64,000 nucleotides of DNA, taken from contig JAYKAV010002945.1 in assembly GCA_035582835.1 (NCBI GenBank), positions 444,513 through 508,512 of the forward strand. The letters run 5' to 3'. Positions 43,101 to 57,100 of the stretch are shown piece after piece. Both the position numbers and the translations under genes were made by a program. Below the pieces are notes generated by a model, which had not been told where the DNA came from, did not search any database, and saw only the letters and a list, made by a program, of their open reading frames with translations. Origin of the DNA: Phoebastria nigripes (lineage: Eukaryota > Chordata > Aves > Procellariiformes > Diomedeidae). Positions within the stretch are counted from its first letter, which is position 1; each line of letters opens with the position of its first letter.

Positions 43101-46100
43101 GTCCAACAAAGCCAATGGAAAAAAAACCCTACAGCTTCAGATCACGTGCCATGCATCTAGCCTCACTACTATAGAGGTCATTGACAAAATTCCCATTTAT
43201 TTCAGATGAACAAGATCACTATGAAATTTATTTGACCTTTGAATCTCAAAGCACCCAGGGTGCACCTCACCCAGTGGCACAGACACTCCCCTACCGCAAC
43301 ACTCATCTCCGTTAACTCCACTTCAGGATTCTCAGTAAATAGGACTGAAAACAACATTTCAAAGTGCAATTGATACAATACTGGGAGTCTTCACCCTGCC
43401 CTGCAAAGAAACATAGCATCTTCCCAAATAGATATTTCAACATTAATCTTTGCTTATTTACATAAAGAGTTTGCCGGAGTGTTGCCTATGCTGCTCTCTT
43501 TCACCTCCTTGTTTCCTGTAATTTTTACATTTAAAAAAGCAGTACTTAGACAGCAAACCATCTGTATACGATCCTGATGAAGCTTGTAACTTAACATTTA
43601 TTTTCATCTCAAATGATAAATGTGAATATAGCAAAAAACATCATTTGCAAAGTCCATCTTTTTTTTCTTTAATGAAGTTCCTGAACAGATGGTACTACTT
43701 AAAAATATATACATTGAAATTCCAATCAACCATAGGAAAAAATAAAATACAAGACTGTATCACTGTATTTCATCTTGTGAAGCACAGATTTCAAAACTGA
43801 AACACTGTGAGACGCAACACATTTAGCATTATTCTTAATTTTATATAAGGTGAAATCTTCACTTAGTATGTAAAATTTACACCATAACAGTAACATTCAT
43901 TTCTTAATCTGAGGCTTTACTTAGGTTTCTAAGCTAATTGTATAGTCAGGAAAAGGGTTTTAAACCTTCATGCTTTTCACAGTCATCCATGACTTCAGGG
44001 CTGGGCAAGTAAAAATGAAAAGAGGAGACTTCTGAACTGCTCTTTGTCTGCTCTTGGTTCCTAGCTTTGTAAAAGACCTCTGTAACATGTATATCTCCTT
44101 TCATAAAACTCTGGCTAACATTTCAAAACTGTTGTCATTTAGTTAAATTTCAACAACAAATTAAAATTTCCCCTGTCACTACAGTGAGGTACATATACCT
44201 CAGCCAGCACCAACCCGTATCCTTTTCACCACCAAACCCTAAAGAAGACAAAAATATACCTACATGTTCCTTCTGACTGGCAAATTTCTGTTCTGATACA
44301 CGGAAGACCTGAAGCCAAGTTTATATGGCAATTTTCCTTCCAATTTTCCTTCCAGAAAGTCCTGAGACCTTTGTCTGGGAGTTTTGCCTTCTCATTTCTC
44401 GCCAGTCTGAGGATTAGGATTGCTGCTTATACTTCCCTGCCACAGAAGAGGCTTTGGAGATTTCTAGACTGATTTAGTCAATGGAGTGGCAAGAGTTTGG
44501 CTCTGAAATTTAAGGCACATGAGTAGTTTTTAGAAAATTGCTTTTAATCACTTCTCCAATATCTTTAATGTCTGAGATCCTTGCATAATATGGTATTAAA
44601 GGGACACTGTCAGGTCAAATTTGGTTAAACATAAGTAATGTTCAAAAATCAAGGTTTCCAGAAGTAAAGAAAGAGATCAGAGCATAAAATTTAGAGAAAC
44701 ACCTGCACCACTCATTTCTTTCAAATCCTTGCTGACGGGGAGTGAGAGCAGACAAAACCTAAAAACCCAGCCTAGCACAGAGGTAATCTGCCCTCCAAAA
44801 TCTGGGGGTGCCATCAGCGAGGTGAGTGACCGTGCCGTCGTCCCGCCGGGGTCGCCGAGCAGGTACGCAGGACTTGGCTCACCTGTCTCAGAGGATGGGG
44901 TGACGTAGCCCTGCGATCACCTGCTGTACTGGTGCCCGTGCTGATTTCACCACACACCCATCCAGCACCAACAGGTGAATGCTTCAATTTTTGCTGCTCC
45001 TTTCTTCTGCCCCAGCCCACCCCACCCCCTTGTAAAGGACTTGCCAGAGTCAAAGCCTCTAGACGCCCTGCACCAATTAAACACTGATAAGTAGAGGCTA
45101 ATGTGCATTTGTCCTGCTCCAGAATTAGCTTTACTAAACCAAGATCTGCAAGAAACGTTCAGCCCCTTCAAGACCAGACAATAAGCACTGTTCACTGGTT
45201 GAGTACCAAACTCAGGAAAACTAGGTTACACTGCCAATACTAAACAACAAACTTTTAGTACCATTAGCTGTACTTATGTCCCCTTTGGTGTGAAAGGCAC
45301 AGATACACACATTTTCTAATGAAACAGCATGCTGCTCCGGACACTGTTCAATTCCCTGGAAAAGGAAATTAAAAGGCACACATCTCTGTGTCAGAATAAT
45401 TTCATCCATTATTGAAATACAACCATTTATTGGACAAAACAGCAGCAACTGCCTTTAATGACACATTGTCAATCCAGACAGGGGTAGATAATGAGAAATC
45501 ATATGACTAGCCAGTTTAAGTAATAGGCTAGTTCATTTAGGCAAAGTACAGTCGTGCTGGAAACTAGCCAGAACAATCAAGTTGTAAGTCGCTTACTGAA
45601 ACGGCAATAAATTTGTACTGATAACAGAGAGCAATAATTTCTATCTATCTTGTGTCTTAGCCAAAACACTACTTCAAAAGCTGAAAAGTGCTGCCAAGCA
45701 CCATACCTCAGCTCTGCACACACTGTGTGTGTAGTGAATCCACTACACACAAGCACCTTTCTATGTCACTTCTCAAGAATTTGGGTTTTCCTAAAGATCT
45801 TAGCTATTAGAGCCAATATTTTTGCATTGCTGAGCAGGTTTGGCAGAATCTCAGCAAAAAAAAGTATAGTTACACATCATGTAACTCTTTTTCCAGTTAA
45901 GAAATTATTTGTTACCCTCAAAATGATTAGATGAAAGCAAATACTCATTAAATAGCAACAGATAATCCTGGGGCTAATAGATTTGCCTCAGGACTCCAGT
46001 ATACTTATACAGAACTTGTAAAGAACCTTTACTGCTGATGGCAAGAATTAGAAACACCCAAAAGATCCAAAACTGATTTTCAGTGCCTGGGAAGGAGAAG

Positions 46101-49100
46101 ACACCATTTTCAAGTGAAAGTATACCTGTGAGAAGTCAGTGTAGGGCAGTGTGGGACCAACCCTTATTCAAATACACAGTGAGGGGAGGGAAAGAACAAC
46201 TTCCCCTTACTACAGCCACTGCAAGAATCCAGCCTCTGTGTTCAGCACAGTGTCCTAAAATATCTTAAACCTTTTTAAAAATTAACCACACATACAGCAA
46301 GTCACTTGAAGAATGTTAGATACCTGATATGCAGCCAGAGTTCTTGTAAGCTAACACTCAAGATTATTTCACAAAAGCTTAGCCTATAAGCACATGGTAT
46401 CTCTTGAACTCTTACCCTGGGAACTCTTCCTGAGCTATAAAAGATAAGGTGGACTTGCAGGTATCATTTTATGCATAATAATTCCTAAGTGAAAAACAGG
46501 ACTTCAGCAGTATTTCTGTGTCCCATGGCAACTGGTAAATTGCTGCCAGCATTAAAGAGATTTCCAACGTAACAGGCTGTCTTGCATAAGCTTTTCAGGG
46601 CAGGAACTTTCTGGTTCAGCATCCATTACATGCATGCTTATGGTATGAAGTAATATAACAACTAATTGTACAAAGGACACACTTTGGATCCACGTAGGGT
46701 AGAAGTGCATTGTAAAACGCCAGGGTCATGTGCAATAAAATATGAACCCAATGTGAGGTTTTCAACAAACTCTCACGTCTTCTAGAATTTCCTTGTGTTC
46801 AAGCTACACTGCAGGGGACAACAGCCTGGCTTTGTAACACACACATGCTGTGGTTCCCTTCACCTCCATCACCACAGCACATCAGTGCATCTGTTACTAG
46901 CTAGCATCTTTTGCTTTTCCAATCTTTCCTACCTCCTCCTTTTCCCAAGTGTTCAGGATTCTGCACATCTGTGGAAATACTGCATTATAAGTAACTGAAC
47001 TTGCAAGAAAATTTTCATCACTACCTTTCAAAAAGACTTACAAAAATATTGTGCAAATAATTTCATTTGAATGCTTCCACTGTTGTTCACCAGTTCACCA
47101 TGCCCAATTATAAGACAACTATCAGTTAATCCCAAACTGCCTTTGCAGGCAGACTGCAGATTCAATAGCACTGAAAAGTTTCTCTATTTTCCCCTTTTAA
47201 AGATAACGTATCATTTCAGGTCACAGCAGAATTTCTGTGATTATTTCCTAGTAATTAATTCAAACACTTCCACGGTAAACTTATTCTCAGATCTTCACAG
47301 ATACAGTACCTACAGTAATAGAAGAGAAGTCACCTGTGCTAGCAGGGTAAATGCAGACCCAAGTCAGAGAGGGATAATAGAACTTGTTAAAAATCTTCAG
47401 TCATACTGAAGACAGATTTTAGATTACCTTCCTTAGCACAAATGGGGCTTCTCAGAAATACATAAATTCAGTCTTCAACCAAGAGCATGCTATGGCATTT
47501 TCTTTCACATTTAATCAACTGCTCTTAAAAGCTAAGTATGTACACTTAAGTGCTTTTCTGGATTGGGGCCTTACACTGAAGGCTTACAAAAAAGTTTCCA
47601 ATATTTTGATCCCAAACTTCGCCAATAAAAGAAAAACCCTTTGACTGTAATGGGCTTTCCAACATGTTGCTTCTGATCTCAGAGTAAACCATGCAACACA
47701 ATTGGAAGAATATTTCTGAACGCAAATAGCAGTGGGGTCATGACAACAAAATGCAGGAAATACTAAATACAAAATTCTCTCCTCATCAAAGAAGCTCTGG
47801 CTTGACCCCTGGAGCACAGAGCTAGCCAACTGACGGAAAGCTTAGCCCAGTCTGAAAGACTAGGCTTTTAATTAATTTATTACTTTTTACTTTTTAAGTT
47901 TATTAACTAATCAATTAAGCCTTTCTGCTATCCCTGAACATGTAATGTTTTGGAAAAACACATCAAACAGCGCTGCCCCAAGAGCACGCCCAGCTGAGGG
48001 TGCAGGTGCTCATGGAGGGACCCCCGGTTTGCAGCTGGAGGGTCTGAGCAGACTCTGCTGTTACCCTGCACAGGACTATGGCACTGGACTAGACGGGGAA
48101 GGCCACAAGAGGCCCTCACCTTAACATTTCTGCCAACAGCCCAGGCTTTTGCAAATGAGCTAAACACAAGAAATCTCAAATCACAATTTATTTTCCTCAG
48201 CCCTATCCTTGAAACAGGCCCCAAAAGCATTGCTAAAAATCCCATATTGGCGTTCGACATCTGCAAATTACTCAAAAACAGGTTTCCTGGTCCATTCCCC
48301 AACTGGAAATGACAAAAAGTCTCTGTGACATGAAACACAATTCTGCCTTCCACCTAAAATAGGCCACTCCAAAACCCACTGCTCTAGAAGCATAGCAATT
48401 GTTGAGAAAGATTGGATCTGGCTGTTTCATAACTGTGGCCCATACAGGCAATGAAAAAATCTCTGCTTAAAGCTGATGGCAGCAACCTTGCTAAAAGCCG
48501 ACATTTGCCTTACATTGCCAGCATTAGAATACAAATAATACTGTATATCATCTCCTCTTACAAAGCCAATTCAATGACCAGCATAAAATGTGGATTATTT
48601 AACAAGCTAGTCATACATAAAGATACAGAAAGACATCTTCTAAAGATTTTAATTGATGGAAAACAGTCCAAATTGCAGAATAAATTACAAAAGACAAAAC
48701 TTTTGGCAAACAAGAGCAGGCACCAGTAATAGAGCAAGAAATGGCAAATTAATCCAACCTATATTTGCAAATTATTATAAATCCTTAAATATGAGAATGG
48801 CTTTATTTTACTGTGTCTCTTTCGGAGACAAAAGTGTTAATGAACACTCCTGCCTGTCTCACCGGCAGTATTTTGGAAGTCAGCAGTACCATTCATACCC
48901 CAAAGAAAATCAAGCATTTGGTTGTCTTTGATTAACTAATGCAATATAATCAGAAAATCCCACAAATTCAAGGCAAGTTACATGTCCCCTTTGAAATGAT
49001 CTTGTTGCAAGTCATTTTAAAGAAGTGAAAATCCAGGCAGCCGCAAGAAAATGATGCTTCGGGTGTATTACTCAGAGAGTCAATACAATGCTTCGAGTCT

Positions 49101-52100
49101 TGCTCAGATTTCCACTTTGGGATCAACGGAAGCCAGTGCTGCTTCTTTGTTCAGCACTTGATGTTAGCAAAGAGCTAATCAACTTGCTGTTTTTGAAACT
49201 GGGTCTCACCTACCTTGCACTGAGCAATCACAGAGGTCAACCACCCACCACTGCTACAAACACATTCCTCCACCAAAGGATTCAAAATTATACAGCACAA
49301 AGCTCTCCCTGGTTTAAGCCAGGAGAAGGAAGAGAAGAAAATTACCTGCTGGTAAATTTCAGAGCTTTCTTTTGTTTGTTTTATATTTTCACAACACAGG
49401 GATTAATATTGACTAGAGAGGTGACTCTCTGAAGACAGGACATATCTAAAGTATCTACAGTGGAAAACAAATGCAGCTTGCAAAATTCAGCTGGAGGAAG
49501 CATGAAGGGCCCCAGTAAGTCACAGCTTGACAGCAATCTGTATTAAACTGTAACACTATGAAGTTTAAAGGATGTGAGCGACCCACACAGCTCACCTCCG
49601 GAGCCACACAACTGTTCACTGTCACTCCTGTCAGCATTGCTTTTTGCTCCTTTGCTTGTCTCGCACAGTAATAGAATCATCATGGGCTTGACAGCTGCGT
49701 ACAGCAGCCCTCGCACACACTGCAAGACAGGCAGACTGTCCCAGGACTGAAATCCCATTTTCTGAAGAGAGAGGGAGCACAGCTCGGATGATTTCTGAGG
49801 AGGCTGAAGGCATGGTCCCACCTCTGCATTTCCCACCGGCCGCGGCTCACCACTCCTCGGCTCTGCCCACCCCGCCGCCCTGCAAAAAATAAAACCTTTC
49901 CTTTGCAGTGCCGTCTTGCTTTTAAATGTAAGTTACACCATTAACCCACCAAACACCGCAGGCCCACAAAGAGCTGCCTCGACCCAGCTGGAGGAAGAGC
50001 CAGCCATGGCCTGGGAGCAGCCATCAGGGACTGCGGGGATGGAAATGTCGTCCTGCCCCTTTGCCACAGAGGCCATCTGAACACACCCTCGGGCTCTCCA
50101 CTGGGTCTTTCCACACCTTCGGCCTTGTGTGCCAAGACACGTTCTGCAACGCCAGCCTTATCACCTGGTTTGTTGTACTGGAGGTTGCAACGGCAGCCAA
50201 AGGGACCCCCAAAGGCTTGGGTTTCCCCGGGGCCGGGCAGCAAGGAGCAGCTGCAGTTGCTGTTCATTCTGGGTTGGACGGGACGACCCGGCAGCCACCG
50301 CCATTGCCCTCCGAGCACTGAGCCAGCCTGCGACTCCTGGCCCCCACCCCGCCAGGCTGCACTCCCAGGCAGACTCCCCTGCAACCTAAAAGGTCTCTGC
50401 TCCATCCTGCTGCCAACTCCTCTCCCCCAGTGGCAGCCCCAAAGCCCACCCAGCCTCCCGGGAGCACTCCCTGCTCACCAAGCTGCCCGGCTGCGTCTGT
50501 GTTCGGACAATCTCGTGAGCTGCGCCGGCACGAGGGGTAAGGGAAGGGCCGGAGCCAGGGCAAGGAGGGTGCTGCAAGGAGCAGAGACAGGGCGAGCCCG
50601 CAGAGAGGGCTGAGGCTGCACGGCACCGCCACCCAGCCTTTCCAAAATGCTGGTGAGTCGGCGAGCATCCCACCCCAGCCAGGCTGGTAAAAAATATATA
50701 TCCGCAGTCCAGCCTCGGCAATGCAGCCTAACCCAAATGACACTACAGTCACAACAGGCTACCAACCCTTTACGGATGAGACCGAGTCCCTCATCACCTC
50801 TGTGTAATCCCTAGCACTACATGGCAGCTAGGAAACCACTTTTATAATGAAAACACGTTCTTTTCTGACACCACNGGGCTGGCACCAAGGTGCAGCCATG
50901 GCTGTTTACCAAGTTCCAGACTATTACACCTGAAACCACTGAAGGCTGGGAGGCGAGCGTCTGCCCTGTCACAGTTCCTGTGCAGAGTTTCATCATTACT
51001 GACAATGCTGAAGAGGGCTAAACTCAGTTCTCATCACTGAGACTTAATAATTGGGAAAAAACAGAAGCATTCATTTCATTAGCAACTCAGGGACATTTGA
51101 TTTGGAAGCAGTGACAAGATGTCACATCACCAGTGGGTTTTAAAAACCCCTTTTTCTGACTTGCATTTATCAACGTGCAGCACGACAGCGCCCAGCTTCT
51201 GTGCCAGTGAAAAGAACACCAAGAAACCCCAGAAACTGTTTTTAGATGCCTCCTTCTGTTCCCGTACAACAGACGGAGGGAACTGGACAACTCAGAACAG
51301 CAGGTACCAGTAACCGCACTACAGTGGAGACGCAAAGCAACACCAGCCCCAAGGAACGGATGAAGACAAGTGCTTAATAAATCCTGCCTTTCTTGAGGCT
51401 TAAGCACTTTATTTAGAGCTACGGCCCCTCAAAGGGGCCTTTTTTCTTTCAGGACTGGCAGGAGAAGGTACAACCAGTTCTCAAAAACTGAGGTAAAATG
51501 TTAGAGATGAGAACATAAAGCAAAAAAACTGGTAATTCAAAGCATACAGAGTGGATCACAAGGGTTCACCTAGTACACGTTACACAGAAATATGTTTACG
51601 TATTACAAGAATCAGGGAAGCTTTACACAACAGTTGATAGAGCCAGTCTGAAAACAACGCCGAGGGAAGATCAAAACTTGCTACATCATGGCCGCCTCAG
51701 CTTCCCGTTGTGCTGTGAACTGCCTGAAGAGTCTCAAACTCATTAGTGCAATTCTCAAAAAACTGGATTACCCAGCTTGGACCTACCACCTCCCCGGATA
51801 GCATCCAAAAGCCTTGGGGCTTGTTGGGGGCCATATGTGGGGGGACCCACCTCTTCAGCTGATATGGTGCTACTGAGTGAAAAATAAAGTTAAGACTGAC
51901 TGAGCCACGAAGAGGCAGGATGAAGGAGTGACTTACTTAGGAAAAGAAGTACAAAGAGTATTGCACATAGTTCACATAGATTTTCTTCCTGGGAAGGTTT
52001 CGTTCAGCTTCAGCACATGTAACCGGCTTAGATCCACACTGATAGACACTGTAGATGGGATACAGCAGTCCAGCATGGTCTCTGCCATCCTATTTGTAAC

Positions 52101-54017
52101 ACCAGTCATGTTCAGAGTTGTGCTCATAGCAATGTGAAGGGACTGACCTTCTCTTCTTACTGCTGCAGCCTTCCCCTGACATGCCATCCTGTACCACAAC
52201 CCCACTTTAAAGACAATACTATAAATCAAGGGCGATTCTGGCCCCATGACTATTAAAAACCTGTTTTCTATTATCTCTGGGCACTACACAACTGCATGCA
52301 TGCATGGACAGACAGATGTTTACTGAGACCTCATTTTCCTTTACAAGCTGTAGAAACTTTAAACTCGCCTACCTTCTGCTCTTTTAAAACTACTACATGA
52401 CCTTTTGCCTTCCACTTAGGTGGTCACAAATGGGGAATAAAAAAAGGTAACAATTATCTTCCCTTTTCCCTGTCCCTACAACATTAAAAAAAAAAAAAAA
52501 AAGTGAAGGTGGAGGTCTGAGAGAAATGTCTTTCTCTGGTGCGGGTCTGTACGATTCTTATGTTTTCTTCCTGACACTGGTTACTTCCAGGGACAGCATA
52601 CTTCAGCACATTCACTATTGGGTAATTTCTGTGCCCCTGACCTTGTAACAGCCAAGAAAGCTTCAGTATTTGTCCCTTATCAAGCCACAAAACAATTAAG
52701 GAAATTTAGGTTCAAACATAACCTAATCTATTTGCTGCTTATCATGTTTTTTAATAATACTGTATAAGCCTGTTACTACTTTAAATAAGGTTGTTATGGT
52801 ATAATATAAACTTATCAAAGAAAAGTCTGTAAACTGATTTTGTAACTTCAGAGCATATTTTTCATTAAAAAAACAATGATCATGCTTCCTTAAACTCATG
52901 TTAGCCTCATACCACTATAAGCTTATTCTTATAGGTAACACTGCAATTCCCCTGGGAGGTCCAAAACACACTAAATCTCTGAAAACTGGCCCCTCTGTTT
53001 TGGTACCAAGAAAAGGATTTTGTGGTTTAACTTCAGGTGTTCACAACTTGAAACACTAGCTCATTTTTTCTTAGTGTACGAGCAGATACTGTGTATTTTG
53101 AAAGTTATAAACAGAAATATTACATCACAAAGAATATTCCACTGTAAACATACTCCTTATATCGGCAAGTATATCAGAAATGGGTATGTTAGATATGTTG
53201 CTACAGCACAATCTGTGAAATACCATCCAGTCTCACAATTGTCTCTATAGTAGCAGAGCTCTGTTCTTAAAACCCCATCATCTGAATCACACACGTTTCA
53301 TCTTTAAATTTAAAAAAAAAGGCTTCAGTCAGCATCAGGGTAAAAAGAAGTGAAAATTTACTAGAGCCAGGGGCATTTTTCTTAAATGTTACATGTAACC
53401 ATTGTAAACCTCATGGCATTCCAATGGCACTACCACAAAATCACCGTGCGACACCCTGCTCATAGCGTGGCAATCAGTTTTGCTGGAAGCCTTTCATGGC
53501 TACTACAATACACGCAGACGTGTGTGTATAAAATCACTCAAGTCCACATCTGCAGAAGCCCAGGGCCGTCATCAGCACCAACACCAGAACATTAAATCAT
53601 TGGCAAAACAGCCCCCTGCAGCCTGAGGTTTTCTCTTTGCCACCAGTCCAACAGATACGTTCTCTCCCCAAGTCGCCTGGACCTTCAGATGAAGTCTGAC
53701 GCCATTTACAGATGTGCTCAAATGCCACTCATGACACGGCGAGTGCCATGTGTACCACCGGAAAAAGAAGAGCTTATCTAGATGCCGCGCTCCGCCGAAC
53801 TGGCCGCCCCGTCACCCGCTCCCTGCAGAGGTCTCCCTCTCTCTCAGGCCGAGGGGACTTTGGCCCGGAGGAGGACGAAGAGGACCAGCCCCAAGAACTT
53901 CTGCTCCTCCGGCAGCCGCCCCCGCGGGGGACTTCGCATCCCGTCCCCAGGCGGAGAGCAGCGAGACCTCGTCGCCGCCACCCTCCGCGCCCCGGTCCCC
54001 GCCTGCACCGCCCTCAC
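40174..54017. other. Probable TRPM6 intron 1
   Basis: About 13.8 kb with no recognised interspersed repeat. It holds a 12-bp tandem pair CAATTTTCCTTC (44329-44352), a GC-richer patch at 44800-45060, a second GC-rich patch at 49820-50680, and a 17-A run (52486-52502). Donor-like sites at the two GC-rich patches are treated as findings. A 222-codon open frame at 40415-41083 (minus) resembles no family and is not called a gene. Confidence 0.5.
44329..44352 (+). repeat. 12-bp perfect tandem pair
   Basis: CAATTTTCCTTC occurs twice back to back and is followed by CAG. A short simple duplication in intron 1. Confidence 0.9.
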
Positions 54018-54191
54018 CTGTGGGGCCGCGGGTTGGCGGCCGCCCCGCCGCGGTCGGCGCGGGGGTGCCCGCGGTCGCCGCTCCTCCGCCGCCGCGCAGC
54101 GCTGGCGGGGCGGGTGCCGCCAGCCGCCCCCGCGCCGGTCCCGGCAGACAGAGCCCAGCGGCGCGAAGAGCAAGTCCCGCCGCGCCGCCAT
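54018..54191 (-). CDS. TRPM6: Candidate TRPM6 exon 1 (58 codons, in CpG island)
   Basis: A minus-strand ATG at 54191-54189 in good context (G at -3 and at +4) opens 58 codons ending GCG GCC CCA CAG at a consensus donor gtgagg. The phase is 0, exactly what exon 2 needs. An in-frame stop lies upstream near 54279, with no earlier in-frame ATG after it. The peptide is Arg- and Pro-rich (MAARRDLLFAPLGSVCRDRR at its start) and unlike the short mammalian start, which counts against it. A shorter exon elsewhere in the 14-kb intron 1 could be the real start. Confidence 0.4.
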
Positions 54192-57100
54192 GCCCGCCGG
54201 CGATCCTTGTCCCGCCGCGCCTCCGCGGGGCGCGGCGGCTCCCGGGGCGCCGTCCTTTACCCCCGGCTTTTTAGTTATTTATTTGCCTGGTTGTTTTCTT
54301 CCCCAATATTGGAAGGTGCACGCTGCCCCAAGGCGGCAGGCGAGGTTTTCCTACGTGGGACAGCCGAGCACCAGCTCTGCCTTCGCTGTCGCGCTGCCGG
54401 GGAGCCCCGAAAGCCGGGCGGAGCACTCGCTCCGCGCCCCCCGCGCACACGCTCCCCCCCGGGCCCAGCGGCACTTTGCTCCCACCCTGCCACGTTCTTC
54501 ATCACGTCGAGAAACCGGATCACAAGTATCCCAAACTCAGCATGCGGTTTTTGGCTCGAGTTTGTCTGCATCTTAGCTCCCCCTCTAAAGCCCGAGGTTT
54601 TTCCCTGGTCATTTTTTAGGGTATTGTAGAAATAAATTCACAGTGTAAGTTAAGGTTACAGCACTCATGATGAACCTAACGGGAAGGTCCAAGAGGAAAC
54701 CAACAATTCTCTCTTGAATTATGAAGACTTGAATCATATGTAATCAACACATTATTGAAAAGCAAAAGGTGAAAAAGAAACAGTTACTGGGTTACAGCTC
54801 ATGACAATGAACAACTCAACCTGTGTACACAAAAACCAGAATGTGACCAGTGTATTAATTAAAATCTTCATAAAGTGATGAAATTTGGATATTAACCCAA
54901 ACTTTTGAGTACTCAGGTTCTTGATCTTCCTGTTCTTCTTCACATACCTTTTGTATCACTTTTTCCACACTGACAAAGAAAACTCAAAGGAGGAACCTCA
55001 ACACCCATTCAGCAGTTATCACTGTCTCCTGCAGGATTGGAGCCCTTGAACGCGCTGAGGACCACAGCCATTGGATCAAAACAAGCACCTGCAGCAATTA
55101 TAGCCAGTTGTACCTAGTGTAGACTAACACAACAGGCATACGCCATGCTCCCTTTATTCTGAGTTTCATTTTGTTTCCAGTCTTCTGTATTTCCTCCAAC
55201 TTGTCTCTCAAACCTCACTTTTCTTTCAACCTCCATTTTCTTTTGTCCCAAACTTACCCTCTTCCTATAGTCAATCCCAGCCTCCAGTTCTTTGGTTTCT
55301 CTGCCCTGCCCTGTCATGCACTTTTTGCCTAATGTTTATTTTGTTGGTTTCAGTTGTGCCACTGTATTGACTGTGAGCTCCAATGTCCGCCTGCCTCTGG
55401 ATTTTACCTGTATTTCCCATCCACTTACTCTTTCTAGATGTCTCTCCCATTTTCTGGTCTCTCCATTTCTAATTTTCCTGTCCAAGTCTCATCTTCCTCC
55501 ATGGCGCCCAGCTCTCCCTCCACCTCCCCGAGGGAGAGCCCTGCCTCTGGACCACGCTATCTCAGCGCAGAAGCCTGGGAGCAGCGCCACCGAGAGCACC
55601 AGGGAGAAGATAGTCCCACTGTCAGGTCAAGCACCCAGGCTCAGCAGCACCCCGAAAACCAGAGCAGAAAAGCCTGCTCAGCCCTGGGGCATGCCTCAGG
55701 GCCTTTTGAAACATTAGCTGTTAAACTTAGCAGTGGTTTCACACAAACTATTCTTTCAAAGTCAAGGAGGATAAGAAAACTGCTTCCAGCCCCCTGTCAA
55801 ATACAAGTTCTGCTTCTATTTTGTCCTTAGACTTCTTACGTTGCATTTCTTACACAGTAGGCCTTAAAAAAGCATTACAGCTTCCAATAACAGAACGCAC
55901 CGCTAGACATTTTAGCAGGTGTTGAACAGCATGTTCATTCTTTTCCTAGCTACACCTTTTAAGATACTAAATTATTTTCAATTAAATTTTCTCATACAAG
56001 TCATCTTGAGTCAGCACAGAAACTTCCAGCTCAATTTGCTAGTTTCACCAATGTTTATAAATGAAATAAAGCAATGTTCTTTTAATAGCACATATCAGTC
56101 ACTGTTATCAGGCCCACCCTTCACATGAATCATGAACCCTGTAAGAAACCTGAAATGCATGTATGTTTCGTGTATGAAGCACATGCAGATGCTCTGGACG
56201 TTGACTGGGACATAGCTAGGTGTACATATTCCTCTGACTGCAAGCATTTTCTTAATTCCAAATTTCTGCCATTTCTTTCTAAATTGTGCATCTTCTTTCA
56301 GACATGAGGAATTCTCAGTCTTCCCTGGAATCAAGACTCGCCATTTGTAATCTAATACCAAGACCTAAAAATCTGTTCTGCAAAGCTATACAAACCAATT
56401 CTCATGCTGCAAATTCTCACACCCAATTCCCCAGCACTTCACTGATATGAAAACACGTGTGGTGTGTTTTATAACAGACATTTTAATAGTTCAAAGTCCT
56501 CATAACTATCATGTACTCTTTATCTTATTATCTCTAGAAATCAGAACTGCTGAGATATTTTCTCCTGCAGTCCTACTGCAGAATATCAATCCTACTTCTA
56601 CAGACTTACCTTAAGATCAGCACTATCTTGCTTGTCCATCCTTTATGCTTCTTTTTTCATAAATCCTATATTCCCAGTGTCTAAGCTGCCACTTCAACAG
56701 CAGTGCGGCCAGCTCATTTCTTGGATGTCCATTAGGAACAATGCTTCACACCTCCGGCTTTTCATGTCCTAAGCAAGTGAAATGCAGACATGTCAAAGTA
56801 TGACTGCATTAATTCATGCATAACCTTCCAGTGTTTTCAAAGTCGAAAAATCTCTACCAAAAAATGATCTTAAAGGAGGATAATATGCTTAACAGAAACT
56901 TCTACCAAAACAGGAATGGCTTTGTTTCTGTTATTTCCATGGGGTGCCTGTAAAGGCATAAGCATCCAGATACCCACTCTGTTCACTATGTTCTGTTAGA
57001 TCATACCTCCTATCCAGCAAGTATATTTAAATGTTTTTTCCATCAACTGTGTTTAATCAGGCAGGATCTACTAAAGGAGTGTCCGGATTTTGGAATGAAA

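Larger units (their letters stand above)
53770..54480. promoter_or_regulatory. CpG island, likely TRPM6 promoter region
   Basis: This is the most CpG-dense stretch of the window, in sharp contrast to its AT-rich surroundings. It holds the candidate exon 1 and its donor. Long overlapping open frames on both strands here are a by-product of high GC content. The position 14 kb upstream of exon 2 on the same strand fits a TRPM6 promoter. A bidirectional or antisense transcript is also possible. Confidence 0.6.

Noticed and set aside
49941..50765. Several overlapping frames on both strands in the GC-rich patch at 50 kb
   Set aside because: They have no family resemblance and overlap each other in many frames. 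Only the phase-0 donor at 50479 was kept, as a finding.
52486..52502. 17-A run as the tail of a processed pseudogene
   Set aside because: No coding or exon-like sequence precedes it and no target duplication is visible; a simple A run explains it.
53712..54629. Plus-strand open frames of 305, 264 and 174 codons in the CpG island
   Set aside because: Low-complexity Pro/Arg/Ala translations in several overlapping frames are expected in GC-rich DNA where stops are rare. No domain or splice structure supports a plus-strand gene.
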